NCBI GenBank assembly: GCA_025617745.1
Contig: CM046872.1
Location: 248,001 to 312,000 of the forward strand
Direction of reading: 5' to 3'
Length of the DNA stretch: 64,000 bases
DNA from: Heliocidaris erythrogramma
Lineage: Eukaryota; Echinodermata; Echinoidea; Camarodonta; Echinometridae
Part shown: piece by piece, positions 42,891-52,639 of the stretch
Layout of the letters: the number at the start of each line of letters is the position of its first letter
Position numbering within the stretch: the stretch's first letter is position 1
Program-made: the position numbers and the translations under genes
Notes under the pieces: generated by a model
Databases searched by the model: none
The model's input: only the letters and a program-made list of their open reading frames with translations
What the model was told of the DNA's origin: nothing

Positions 42891-45800
42891 ATGTCTAGTG
42901 CAATAAAGAGAATGAAAATGGCTGCAACTGAATTCAGTTCTATTGTTCATGAGATATTGAGCATGCTCTCTAGTTATACATCAATGATCAATACAGATGC
43001 GGATGAATGTTATCATTGCATGGATGAGATCAATGAAAGTGACAACTATGTAACATGCGAGTCTTGTAACAACCATTTCCATGTGACATGTGAGGGATAC
43101 TTGAAAAATGACAAACTTGCTGATCAGACATTGATTTGGATTTGCTCATGCTGTGGTCATAGCAACATTGGTGATCGAATATTTGACAGAGTATGTATTC
43201 CATCTCATTATAACAGATATGAGCCTCTCAACATGCTTGCAGATGAGGAAAACTTTGAACAACCGCAACCAATCAAGAAACAGAAAACGAGAAAAAATGG
43301 CAGATCAAACAAGAGGTATGTTAAAGGACGAAAGAGCACTGTGTTTACAGAGAAAGAAAGTAAAAATGACATGAGAAGTAGCGAATGTAACAGATCTAAA
43401 CCTGATCCTGTAGCTAAGGAAATTGCTTTTCAAGCCAGAGTTGAAAACCTACAGAGAGAGGAATCTGATGATGAGTGGGTAACTGTGAAATCAAAGAGAA
43501 TAAAATTAATGGAGAAAAGAAAGGAAGCAAGATCACATTCCACATCAAGAAATGATTATGGACCAGACAAAAAACACATGAGATCAATCAATGGTGTATT
43601 CTTGGAACCGGGTGTGACTTACATTGGGAGAGCAATCAAGATTTTCCAGACAAGTCGTAACAGAAAAAATAGAAACCAGAAGAAAGAAGAATGTAAGAGA
43701 AAGGAAAATGTGAATAATGTGGAGAAAGATGTCAGTTTGCAATCTTATACAGAAAATCTGTTAGATGTATACGCATCTTGTGTGAAGTCCCCACATTCAA
43801 TGAACTTGTACAATGAAGCCTGTGAGGAATTTGAAAGAATGCAAAATCGATCTTGGGCTGATGTAGTTGATAATTCGTCTCCATTGCCAAGAACAGTATC
43901 TGATGTTGAAACTGATGCACATACTTGTAACCTTTTTGAACAGATGAAGGAGTTACAGAGATACAAAGTCTATGCTGGTGGAAAGAAAAGGCAACCTCAA
44001 GGAAGGAACAAGAAGGGAAGGTTTGAAAAGAAAAACAAAGGTACTAATGAAAGGAAGTGCTTTGATGTGTCCAAGATGTGTAAACATGACGACAAAAGGG
44101 AATCAATCAACGAAGAGTTGAGTGATAATGAATTTGTAAATTCTTGTGATAAGGGACCTGTTTCAAATATCCTAAAGAATACTGATACATTGATTAGATT
44201 AGACCAAGAAAATGGAATAGGCCTAGACTTGAGAGATGCGAATGACAAACATGATCGAAAGATATGTGCAGATGAAAGTGATCAAGAAGATGCTTTTGCA
44301 TGTCCAAAGGACGAAAAGTCAGACCGGCATATTTGCAATATAGCAAACAAGACTTGTGCAGATAGAGTTATGCAAGCTGATTCAGAGATTAATCTTGAAG
44401 AAAGTGATGATAGTGCCATTGATACAGTAGTCAAACAAACTTATATAGAATCTGATACAGACGCATGTCTTGAATGTGATTTAGCACTACCCAGCAATTT
44501 GGCTGAAAGTGAAAAGTCAAGTCAGTGTATTAGTACAAATGACCTAAATGACAATACATGTCATGATGAAATTATTCCAGACTTAGTATTGAATGAAAAG
44601 ATCAGCAATACATGTGATGAAGAAAAACAACTTGATGATCATTTTCTTTCGACAAATTCCTTGGAGTCTCTTTCAAAGCCACAAGTTAAAGAGGAAATTA
44701 TTGAAGAAGCAAATCAAGATACTATGTACATCTGTTCTGATGAATCAGGAGAGGAAGTAGAATTTATATCGGATCTTGGAATGTGTGATAGACCAGACAA
44801 ATTTTTCACATTCTCACCTCTTGAGATAAATGACAAACAGAACCTATGTACAAAAATGAACATTTCCTATAGAGGTAGAAGCTATGATGGAAGGATAAAT
44901 AGACATGAATTTATCGGAGTTCCTTCACGTATCAAAAAAATAAGTGGTGATGGCAATTGTTTCTTTCGTGCAATTTCATATGTCATTTCTGGAACTGAAT
45001 CTAATCATGCAATTTTGAGGAATGCTACTGTAAAACATTTATTAAAAACCAATGATATGTTCAAGAATACATTGGGAAGAGAGTTCAGAACTGTCAGAGA
45101 ATATGTTTTGGAAAGGAGAATAATTGAAGATGGAACTTGGGCTACAGACACTGAAATAAGTGCATTGGCAAATTTAATTGATATCGATATCTATTCCTAC
45201 AACGATCAAGTACCATGTTGGCAGTTGTACTCGGCAAAGAAACCTGGAAGAATAAATGTTCAAACATCTGACAAGGGAATTCACATACAATACACTGATA
45301 ATGTTCATTTTAATGTTGTGGAATCTGTCAACACTGTCATTGTCGATTCATTAGAGCAGACAAGAATAACAAATGATGAAAGTGTAACAATCAATACAAA
45401 AATAAGACAAATTGCACAAGGAACTTTCAATCAAGGCCATACAAGATTTGGTTATTCAGCAGGAAAGCAATGTGTTGCCAATTCATTATCTGCTCTGTTA
45501 TATAGCAAAGTGAAAAGTGCTAATGATTGGAACAGCGAAGATTTAGACAGGATTCTGATTAATGGTGATGAATTGTATCGTTTCATAAGGCATTTTGTTT
45601 CACGTGAGCAAGAATATCTATTAATTTCTGATCTACCTGAACACTTGGAGACATATGACGAATTATTTGAGATTAAGTGTTGTGAATCAGTCAGTGGATT
45701 ATTAGATGGAGATGAAAACATTTTGGCTCAATGTCTATCACTGCCATTGAAACAGGCACTTGAAAGAGAACTTTGTAATGATTCTGATGCATGCTTTTTA

Positions 45801-47219
45801 ACTTTCGGTGGCAGTACTTTTATGGTTATATCAAGTCAAGATGGTTATTTCATATTTGATTCTCATTCCAGAAACAGACATGGATTGTTGAGTGACGATG
45901 GACACAGCGTTCTTCAATATACTCCAAGCTGGGAAGGTGTGTACAAACATTGCATTAGATTAGCAAAGACAATGGCATGTTCTATGAATACTGAATATGA
46001 AGTTACTGGTGTCTATGCCAAAGCATTTTCGAGTAGAAATGAAACATTGAAAGGCTATCCACAGTTACAAAACATTTCTGTCGATCAAAGTACATTAGCA
46101 AACGTGCTTAGTGAAAGCTCTCAATCTTGTATAGAATCTGAAGATCCTGATGAAATTCAAAGATTGGATCAGAGTATTCCTGAACAAAAAGTGATCAGCA
46201 GTCCAGATTTGTGCTTTATGAAAGGACATGATTCTGTCAAAACAGAACACATGAATGAAGAGAAAGGAAATTCCAAGAATCATATAAAATGTGGAAATGA
46301 CTGTGATGAAGTAAATGTAGTGGACAATGTTCAGAATTCCAATGCAACCTTGGGCAGAAAAAGAAAGTTGTGTAACCTCGAAAATGATGTCAAAGTAGAT
46401 GATCTTTGCAAGGAAGTCAAAAAAATTAAATTGGCAAAAACGAATGAAAATGCAGGGACAAATATCAAGCAGGGAGAGAATGATGAAACGAAAAGTGTTA
46501 AAAATGCTGGCTTTTCAAAGAAAAAACATCAAAGGAAAAGTGTTGAGCAGATTAGGAAATTGAAAAAAGAGCATATGAGAAAAAAACGAGCTTTGGCCAA
46601 GGAAAGGGAAAATAGAAGTGACGAAAAAAAGCATCATACTGCAGACCTATGTAAAAAGCAAAAAAAGATTGCAAAGAAACAGAAATATCATTCTGATCTT
46701 ATTTTGAAAATAGAAAAAATAAATCGTATGAAACAAAGATACAAAGAAATGAAAGGCAATAATTCTGTGATTCAAAACAAAAAATACAAACAAGATCTAA
46801 ATTTTAAGAAGAAACAAGTCACTTCTATGAGAAACAAATACCACTCTGATGCACAGTATAGGAAGCAAATGCTTATTACAAATAGACAGAAATATACGAT
46901 TGATAAACAATTCAGAGACAATGTTAAAAGATGTATGAGAAGTAGCATAAGAAACAAATATCAGAATGAGAAGAAGTTTAAGGAAAAGCAAAAGGCTAAT
47001 ATGAGAAATATCATGAGAAACAGATATCGGAATGAAGAAAACTTCAAAAAAAAGCAAAAGGTTACTATGAGAAATATCATGAGAAACAGATACCGGAATG
47101 AAGAAAACTTCAAAAAAAAGCAAAAGGTTACTATGAGAAATATTATGAGAAACAGATATCGGAATGAAGAAACTTCAAGGAAAAAAAGAAAATTCTTTCC
47201 CAAACTAGATATAGAATGA
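42891..47219 (+). CDS. Helitron ORF1: PHD finger, OTU and C76-like cysteine proteases
   Basis: The frame is 1442 residues. A PHD finger is complete: C40, C43, C56, C59, H64, C67, W83, C85, C88. An OTU domain follows with D687-G-N-C690 and H806-x-N808. A second protease-like domain follows with C861 (GKQCVANS) and D990-S-H992, the layout of the C76 family known from herpesvirus tegument deubiquitinases. The last 270 residues are Lys/Arg-rich with about 21-residue repeats (NRYRNEENFKKKQK). PHD fingers read histone tails; OTU and C76 enzymes remove ubiquitin. A role against host ubiquitin marking is inference. ATG at 42891 is the first in frame and follows ordinary AT-rich leader. The stop overlaps the ORF2 ATG (ATGA), but this results from a deletion, not coupling. 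Confidence 0.8.
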   Translation: MSSAIKRMKMAATEFSSIVHEILSMLSSYTSMINTDADECYHCMDEINESDNYVTCESCNNHFHVTCEGYLKNDKLADQTLIWICSCCGHSNIGDRIFDRVCIPSHYNRYEPLNMLADEENFEQPQPIKKQKTRKNGRSNKRYVKGRKSTVFTEKESKNDMRSSECNRSKPDPVAKEIAFQARVENLQREESDDEWVTVKSKRIKLMEKRKEARSHSTSRNDYGPDKKHMRSINGVFLEPGVTYIGRAIKIFQTSRNRKNRNQKKEECKRKENVNNVEKDVSLQSYTENLLDVYASCVKSPHSMNLYNEACEEFERMQNRSWADVVDNSSPLPRTVSDVETDAHTCNLFEQMKELQRYKVYAGGKKRQPQGRNKKGRFEKKNKGTNERKCFDVSKMCKHDDKRESINEELSDNEFVNSCDKGPVSNILKNTDTLIRLDQENGIGLDLRDANDKHDRKICADESDQEDAFACPKDEKSDRHICNIANKTCADRVMQADSEINLEESDDSAIDTVVKQTYIESDTDACLECDLALPSNLAESEKSSQCISTNDLNDNTCHDEIIPDLVLNEKISNTCDEEKQLDDHFLSTNSLESLSKPQVKEEIIEEANQDTMYICSDESGEEVEFISDLGMCDRPDKFFTFSPLEINDKQNLCTKMNISYRGRSYDGRINRHEFIGVPSRIKKISGDGNCFFRAISYVISGTESNHAILRNATVKHLLKTNDMFKNTLGREFRTVREYVLERRIIEDGTWATDTEISALANLIDIDIYSYNDQVPCWQLYSAKKPGRINVQTSDKGIHIQYTDNVHFNVVESVNTVIVDSLEQTRITNDESVTINTKIRQIAQGTFNQGHTRFGYSAGKQCVANSLSALLYSKVKSANDWNSEDLDRILINGDELYRFIRHFVSREQEYLLISDLPEHLETYDELFEIKCCESVSGLLDGDENILAQCLSLPLKQALERELCNDSDACFLTFGGSTFMVISSQDGYFIFDSHSRNRHGLLSDDGHSVLQYTPSWEGVYKHCIRLAKTMACSMNTEYEVTGVYAKAFSSRNETLKGYPQLQNISVDQSTLANVLSESSQSCIESEDPDEIQRLDQSIPEQKVISSPDLCFMKGHDSVKTEHMNEEKGNSKNHIKCGNDCDEVNVVDNVQNSNATLGRKRKLCNLENDVKVDDLCKEVKKIKLAKTNENAGTNIKQGENDETKSVKNAGFSKKKHQRKSVEQIRKLKKEHMRKKRALAKERENRSDEKKHHTADLCKKQKKIAKKQKYHSDLILKIEKINRMKQRYKEMKGNNSVIQNKKYKQDLNFKKKQVTSMRNKYHSDAQYRKQMLITNRQKYTIDKQFRDNVKRCMRSSIRNKYQNEKKFKEKQKANMRNIMRNRYRNEENFKKKQKVTMRNIMRNRYRNEENFKKKQKVTMRNIMRNRYRNEETSRKKRKFFPKLDIE
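47160..47219 (+). other. Frame break 1 of the Helitron
   Basis: The last ORF1 repeat has GAAGAAACTTC where the two earlier copies have GAAGAAAACTTC. Loss of one A moves reading out of the frame shared with ORF2, and a stop follows at 47217-47219. Confidence 0.7.
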
Positions 47220-50200
47220 AAGATATAAAGCAAAATAAACTGATAAGTTTAAAAATGAAGTATAAAAAAATAGGAAAGTATAGACAGAAAATTATTGAAC
47301 TGAATCGTAAAAGAGCGCTAGCTAAAACATTAAGAATGTCGGAGTTTGATAATGTACTACAAGAGTTTAGGAAGATTATTTGTCATGGCCCACAATATGT
47401 TTGCTGTGTGTGCTTTAAACTTCTCTACAAAAACCAAGTAGTTAAATGTATAAAAAGCAATTACAAACTTCAGACATGTATAAGTGAAAGATATTTGCAT
47501 GTTTGCAATTCAGAATGCAGATCAGAATGTGAAATCAACCACTCAAGTAGATCAGCATTATGGATATGTTACACTTGTCACAGAAAGTTGCAATCTGGAA
47601 AAATACCTGGAGAAGCGAACATAAATAATTTACAAGTACATGAAGTCCCAGAAGAACTTGGCAACTTAAACACTTTAGAACAGCATTTGATTGCACTAAA
47701 TATCCCTTTCATGAAGTTGATGGCTTTGCCTAAAGGTGGTCAAAATTGTGTCCATGGTCCTGTAGTTTGCGTCCCTTCAAACACTTATGAAACTGTACAG
47801 ATATTGCCTAGACCACAAACAGAAGATCAGTTGATCCGTGTTAAACTGAAAAGAAAATTGTCATACAAAGGTCATTATGAGTACAAATTTGTAGATAAAT
47901 CTAAATTGATAAATGCTCTGCAATATTTGAAAACGAATAATAAGTATTATGATAAAGTTGCTGTGAATGAAGAATGGGAAAATTCAATGGAACTAAATGA
48001 AAAAGATAATGAAAACGAAGACGAAGTGGAAACCTCTGGTAAAGCTCGTTTATCAAAATATTGGAAGGACATGGAAGAGCAGTTGGATAACATATTGATG
48101 AAAGACAAAAATGATATTGAAAGCATACAAGACAAAATCAAATTACTCCCAAAACTAGATGACAATGATACTGAAGATGATATGGAGGAACGATTACATG
48201 GAATTCATTTAGATACCTGTCTACAACCAGTTGATATCGGGCAAGAAATTTTAGATCAGTATTTTGATGACATAATATGTTGTGCTCCTTGCGAAGGGAA
48301 AAGTCCTATATCGATTCTGCAAGATGTGAGTAATGAAGCTAAATGTTTTCCAGTATTATTTCCTGAAGGTCAACCGACATTCCATGATAAAAGAGATGTT
48401 AAGATAACCTTGGGACGCTATCTGCACAATCGATTGATGCATGTGGACAAGAGATTTGCTCAAAATACAGATTACATCTTTTATGCACAGTATATATATG
48501 AGATTCAACAAGTTTTGTCGCAAGTTTCCATTGCATTGAGACAAAGTCGAAGCAAAAAGTATGACTCATCGTTAATTACTGTTTCAGATTTGAAAAATGC
48601 TGAAAATGTTCAAAATATTCTAAAATCAGACAAGGGATACAAATTTCTCAAGCAAATTCGTGGAACACCACCATTCTGGCAAAGGACACAAAAAGATATA
48701 TTGGCAATGGTACGACAACTTGGCAAGCCAACATGGTTCGCATCATTTTCATGTGCTGATATGAGATGGCCAGAAATAATCAATACATTGCTTAGACAAA
48801 ATGGAGACAGCAGGAAATCAACTGAATTAGATTGGGCAGAAAAATGCAACCTTATAAAATCAAATCCTGTAACAGTAGCAAGAATGTATGACAAAAGATT
48901 CCACACTTTTTTGAAAAATGTAATCTTGTCTTCAGCTGCACCAATTGGGAAAATATCGGATTATGCACTACGTCATGAAGTACAAATGAGAGGTGCCTTT
49001 CACACACATGCTTTGTTCTGGGTTGAGAATGCTCCACAGTTGGGAATTGATAATGATGATAAAGTCAGACAGTTCGTAGATAAGTATATTTCCTGCAAAA
49101 AACCTGATGAAAAAGAAGACCCGGAACTACATGAAATAGTTGGCTCCGTTCAACAACACAGTAAGAAACATTCAAAATCTTGCAAAAAGAAAGGAACTGC
49201 ATGTAGATTTAATTTCCCAAGACCACCCTCTGAACGAACATTCATTATAAAACCTGTTGAAGATAATAAAGCTAATAACAGGAAAGTGAAACGTAAAGCT
49301 AATGATAACAGGAAAGTAAAACATGAAGTAAAGGATGAGAGTCAACCAGAAGTTTCTGAAAATGCTCAAACCAATGCAAAGGAGTTGTTGAATTCTGTCA
49401 AAGATGCATTAACTGATGGAACAGAATATGAAAATGCAAGGCATCTCTTTGAAAAACTTGACATCACCCAAGATCAGTTTGAGAAGGCACATAATGAAAT
49501 TGCATCACAGGAAAGTGTAATCATTAAAAGAGAACCACGAGATGTATGGATAAATCAGTTCAATCCAAATTTGCTTCGAGCCTGGAATGCTAATATGGAT
49601 TTGCAATATGTAACAAATGCATATGCATGTGTAGCATACGTTGTGTCGTATATGTCAAAGGCTGAACGAGAAATGGGAATGCTCTTGAGTCATACAGTAT
49701 CTGAGATGAAAGAAGGAAATAAAGATGCCAAAGAAAGCATGAAAAAACTTGGTCAAGTGTACATGCAGAATCGTGAAGTGTCTGCTCAAGAAAGTGTCTA
49801 TCGTGTTTGCAGTCTCAGATTGAAAGAGAGTTCTAGGAAAGTGGAATTTATTCCTGTTGGACCTGACCCTGTAAGATTGAGTTTACCGTTAAATGTGATA
49901 AAGAACAGACCAGACTGTGATGATGATGATCAAAATATTTGGATGCATAGCAAACTTGATAGATACAAAGGTAGACCCAGAAACCCAGAATTCAATAGCA
50001 TGTGTCTTGCAATGTTTTGCTCTCGGTATAGAATCTTAACTGCTTCTCAGGTAAAAAGTACAAAGAGTAAAAATATTTTCAAACTAGATAACAATTTAGG
50101 ATATATTCAGAAACGCACACGCTCTAAAGATGCAGTTGTAAGGTATCCCAGATTCTCCCCCACCATATCGCCTGATAAATACTATTTGAGCATATTACAA

Positions 50201-51358
50201 CTCTTTCTGCCACATGTTCGAGATGACCAATTAAAGCCTCCAGGATTTGAAACATTTCAAGAATTTTATGACACAGGTTCTGTGAAATTACATGGATGTG
50301 AATTAGAGAAAGTCAGCTCAATTGTGTGTGCTAATCGAAAAAAATTTGAAATAAATTCTGAATCAATTGATCAAGCACAAGAGCATTTAGAGCAGTTTGG
50401 TATCAAGGAAGATGCATGGGGCCTTTTATGTCCAGAGAGTGAACTAGAACGACTTGAACATCCCAGGCAAAAAGTAGATGTTGAAGATCATGATGAAGAT
50501 CTTGCTATTCCTGATTTAAAGGACAATCCCTCAAAAGATAATTACAACATAGAATTTTCCTCAGTGAAAATATCCAAAGAAAATAGGCATTGTATGATAA
50601 GATCTTTGAATGAAAAACAGAGCATTGTCTTTTACAAGATTCGACAGTGGTGTTTAGATAGAGTTAATGGAAAATTTGTTGAACCATTTCACGTATTCAT
50701 TACTGGTGGTGCTGGTACTGGAAAGAGTCATTTAGTTAAATGTCTTTACTATGAAGCGACACGCATACTAGCCCGAATGTTGCATCAGCCTGATGATGTC
50801 TCAGTATTGAAATTAGCCCCGACGGGAGTTGCTGCCTACAATATAAATGGTCATACTATACACAGTGCTCTTTCCATTCCAATTAAAGCTCAAATGCCCT
50901 ATCAGCCACTTAGTGAAGAAAAAATAAGTGTTCTTCGCAATAAACTAGCTCAATTGCAAATTTTAATCATAGATGAAGTATCAATGGTAGATCAGAAATT
51001 AATGTGTTACATCCACAGCCGCTTCCGACAAATAAAGCAGTCACGTGATCACACTCCTTTTGCTGGTATATCAGTTATTGCTGTTGGAGACATGTATCAG
51101 TTACCTCCTGTCTTTGGAACTCCTGTCTATAAAGATACACTAGAAGGTGCATTGTGGAATGATAATTTCAAGAAAGTAGAACTTGAGGAGATAATGAGAC
51201 AAAAAGATGATGCTGAATTTGCTCTTCTCTTGAATAGATTACGCATTAAAGAAGATAAGGATATTCTCAGTGATGAAGACATAGCTATGCTAAAGAATGT
51301 GAAACTGGTGAAATATGCGAAGATGTTCTCCATATTTATTCATGTAACAAAGAAGTAG
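47216..51358 (+). CDS. Helitron ORF2: Rep (HUH, two-Tyr) and PIF1-like helicase, N-terminal part
   Basis: The frame is 1380 residues. Early on, CVCFKLLY and WICYTCHRKLQSGKIP resemble the DUF6570 region of animal Helitrons. The Rep domain has the metal-binding motif FHTHALFW (H596, H598) and the nuclease tyrosines YVVSYMSK (Y808, Y812, three residues apart). These nick DNA and form 5'-phosphotyrosine links in rolling-circle transposition. The helicase starts with Walker A GGAGTGKS (1164-1171) and Walker B IIDEVSMVD (D1253, E1254). It ends early at KK-stop because of a base loss near 51314. The listed ATG may not be a true start; the frame was probably continuous with ORF1. Confidence 0.85.
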   Translation: MKDIKQNKLISLKMKYKKIGKYRQKIIELNRKRALAKTLRMSEFDNVLQEFRKIICHGPQYVCCVCFKLLYKNQVVKCIKSNYKLQTCISERYLHVCNSECRSECEINHSSRSALWICYTCHRKLQSGKIPGEANINNLQVHEVPEELGNLNTLEQHLIALNIPFMKLMALPKGGQNCVHGPVVCVPSNTYETVQILPRPQTEDQLIRVKLKRKLSYKGHYEYKFVDKSKLINALQYLKTNNKYYDKVAVNEEWENSMELNEKDNENEDEVETSGKARLSKYWKDMEEQLDNILMKDKNDIESIQDKIKLLPKLDDNDTEDDMEERLHGIHLDTCLQPVDIGQEILDQYFDDIICCAPCEGKSPISILQDVSNEAKCFPVLFPEGQPTFHDKRDVKITLGRYLHNRLMHVDKRFAQNTDYIFYAQYIYEIQQVLSQVSIALRQSRSKKYDSSLITVSDLKNAENVQNILKSDKGYKFLKQIRGTPPFWQRTQKDILAMVRQLGKPTWFASFSCADMRWPEIINTLLRQNGDSRKSTELDWAEKCNLIKSNPVTVARMYDKRFHTFLKNVILSSAAPIGKISDYALRHEVQMRGAFHTHALFWVENAPQLGIDNDDKVRQFVDKYISCKKPDEKEDPELHEIVGSVQQHSKKHSKSCKKKGTACRFNFPRPPSERTFIIKPVEDNKANNRKVKRKANDNRKVKHEVKDESQPEVSENAQTNAKELLNSVKDALTDGTEYENARHLFEKLDITQDQFEKAHNEIASQESVIIKREPRDVWINQFNPNLLRAWNANMDLQYVTNAYACVAYVVSYMSKAEREMGMLLSHTVSEMKEGNKDAKESMKKLGQVYMQNREVSAQESVYRVCSLRLKESSRKVEFIPVGPDPVRLSLPLNVIKNRPDCDDDDQNIWMHSKLDRYKGRPRNPEFNSMCLAMFCSRYRILTASQVKSTKSKNIFKLDNNLGYIQKRTRSKDAVVRYPRFSPTISPDKYYLSILQLFLPHVRDDQLKPPGFETFQEFYDTGSVKLHGCELEKVSSIVCANRKKFEINSESIDQAQEHLEQFGIKEDAWGLLCPESELERLEHPRQKVDVEDHDEDLAIPDLKDNPSKDNYNIEFSSVKISKENRHCMIRSLNEKQSIVFYKIRQWCLDRVNGKFVEPFHVFITGGAGTGKSHLVKCLYYEATRILARMLHQPDDVSVLKLAPTGVAAYNINGHTIHSALSIPIKAQMPYQPLSEEKISVLRNKLAQLQILIIDEVSMVDQKLMCYIHSRFRQIKQSRDHTPFAGISVIAVGDMYQLPPVFGTPVYKDTLEGALWNDNFKKVELEEIMRQKDDAEFALLLNRLRIKEDKDILSDEDIAMLKNVKLVKYAKMFSIFIHVTKK

Positions 51359-51378
51359 ATGAATGGAACAAGAAATTA
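51300..51378 (+). other. Frame break 2 of the Helitron
   Basis: Before about 51316 the ORF2 frame keeps helicase-like sequence. After it, only the ORF3 frame does (EDVLHIYSCNKEVDEWN, the usual segment after motif III in PIF1-like helicases). One base is missing in between. Confidence 0.65.
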
Positions 51379-52638
51379 TTGCACAAAAAATGTGATAATG
51401 TGATATGTATAAAAGCAGAAGATTCTGAAAGAGATATAAAGAAAGGGAAGAAGATTCGTGAAAAACCTATCACACAATGTAAAAGCCAGTTGCCTAGTTA
51501 TCTTTGGATTGCATGTAATGCAAGAGTTATGCTGTTAAAGAATATTGATGTTGACAAAGGGCTGACAAATGGATGTTTTGGAAATGTAACTGAAATCATA
51601 ATGGATCAAGCTAAGTCTAAAGCAATATGTATCAGAGTTGATTTTGAAAAAGCTGACGTCGGCATTCATTCAATTGAAAAATCTGACGAATACCTGGGTA
51701 AGAAATATTTGAGGCGGCAATTTCCTCTCAAACTTGCTTATGCATGCACAATCCATAAAGTACAAGGTATGACATTAGACAGAGCTGTGGTATCATTAAA
51801 GAGGATATTTGAATCTGGACAAGCATATGTTGGGCTTAGTCGTGTATCTTCATTATCAGGTCTTGTTATAGAAGATTTTAATCAAAGACGTATACACTGT
51901 AATCCTGAAATCAAACCAAGCATGGATGTAATGAACGCATTTTTTGATGATACTATTGCTGAAGATATTGATGGTCATAGCTTTTGCTTAATTTTACAAA
52001 ATGTGCAAGGATTAAGACAACATTTTGCTGATCTTCAAGCCCAGAGCCAATTAATGCACGCAGATATTATTTGTTTGACAGAAACATGGATTAACGGGGA
52101 TGCTATCTCTGATGTTCTTATGGATAACCTCAAATTTTATCATCAACCTAGAAGTCTTTCATACCATGAATCGGGTGCTGCAAGCAAATTCAAGGAACAA
52201 TCACATGGTGGTGTTGCAATGTACGTCAAAACTATACACTCAAGTAGATTAAACATACACGTTGACAACTTAGAGTTTATTGCAATGCTTGTTAGCAATC
52301 CTGTTTCTTTTGTTGTTTCAGTTGTATATCGACCCCCATCGTATCATATCAACTCATTTTGTGAATGTCTCAACAATTTAGTGAATGAATTAGATAAAAC
52401 AAGCATTAGATGCATTGTATTGGGAGATTTTAATGAGGACTTATTTAAAGGTTCTTCAAGGATACACGAGCTAATGTGTAATAAAAGTTACAGACAGCAT
52501 GTTGTGAGTGCTACAACTGAGAATGGAACATTGATAGACCATGTTTACAGCAAGGGATTTGATTCATTGGAAGCAAAGGTTATCCCTACATATTACAGTT
52601 ATCATGAAGCTGTTAAGATTTTATTTGAATCATTGTAA
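51379..52638 (+). CDS. Helitron ORF3: helicase C-terminal motifs and EEP endonuclease
   Basis: 419 residues from a TTG codon; there is no true start here, since the frame continues back to about 51316 and on into ORF2. Helicase motif V (FPLKLAYACTIHKVQGMTLD, 115-134) and motif VI (GQAYVGLSRVSSL, 147-159, R155) finish the SF1 helicase. The EEP endonuclease has N208 (NVQGL), E235 (LTETW), YRPP (317-320), GDFN (D350, N352) and LID (385-387). The last motif is S407-Y408-H409 where the family has S-D-H, so a catalytic Asp is replaced by Tyr. The stop is at 52638. Confidence 0.8.
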   Translation: MHKKCDNVICIKAEDSERDIKKGKKIREKPITQCKSQLPSYLWIACNARVMLLKNIDVDKGLTNGCFGNVTEIIMDQAKSKAICIRVDFEKADVGIHSIEKSDEYLGKKYLRRQFPLKLAYACTIHKVQGMTLDRAVVSLKRIFESGQAYVGLSRVSSLSGLVIEDFNQRRIHCNPEIKPSMDVMNAFFDDTIAEDIDGHSFCLILQNVQGLRQHFADLQAQSQLMHADIICLTETWINGDAISDVLMDNLKFYHQPRSLSYHESGAASKFKEQSHGGVAMYVKTIHSSRLNIHVDNLEFIAMLVSNPVSFVVSVVYRPPSYHINSFCECLNNLVNELDKTSIRCIVLGDFNEDLFKGSSRIHELMCNKSYRQHVVSATTENGTLIDHVYSKGFDSLEAKVIPTYYSYHEAVKILFESL

Positions 52639-52639
52639 A

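Larger units (their letters stand above)
42891..52638 (+). mobile_element. Helitron2/Helentron-type rolling-circle transposon, coding core
   Basis: Three plus-strand frames in order give PHD, OTU protease, C76-like protease, basic repeats, DUF6570-like region, HUH/two-Tyr Rep, PIF1-like helicase and EEP endonuclease. The Rep-plus-helicase pair defines Helitrons, and a C-terminal endonuclease marks the Helentron/Helitron2 branch. Frames change by one base at about 47169-47172 and 51314-51318. Both look like single-base deletions in one ancestral frame of about 3,240 codons. The element's ends were not found; tandem repeats upstream and a 24-bp-arm hairpin at 57109-57169 are candidates to examine. 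Inactive as sequenced, unless the deletions are assembly errors. Confidence 0.85.

Noticed and set aside
47216..47219. ATGA overlap of ORF1 stop and ORF2 start as translational coupling
   Set aside because: Eukaryotic context, and the preceding repeat copies show a lost base that explains the frame change.
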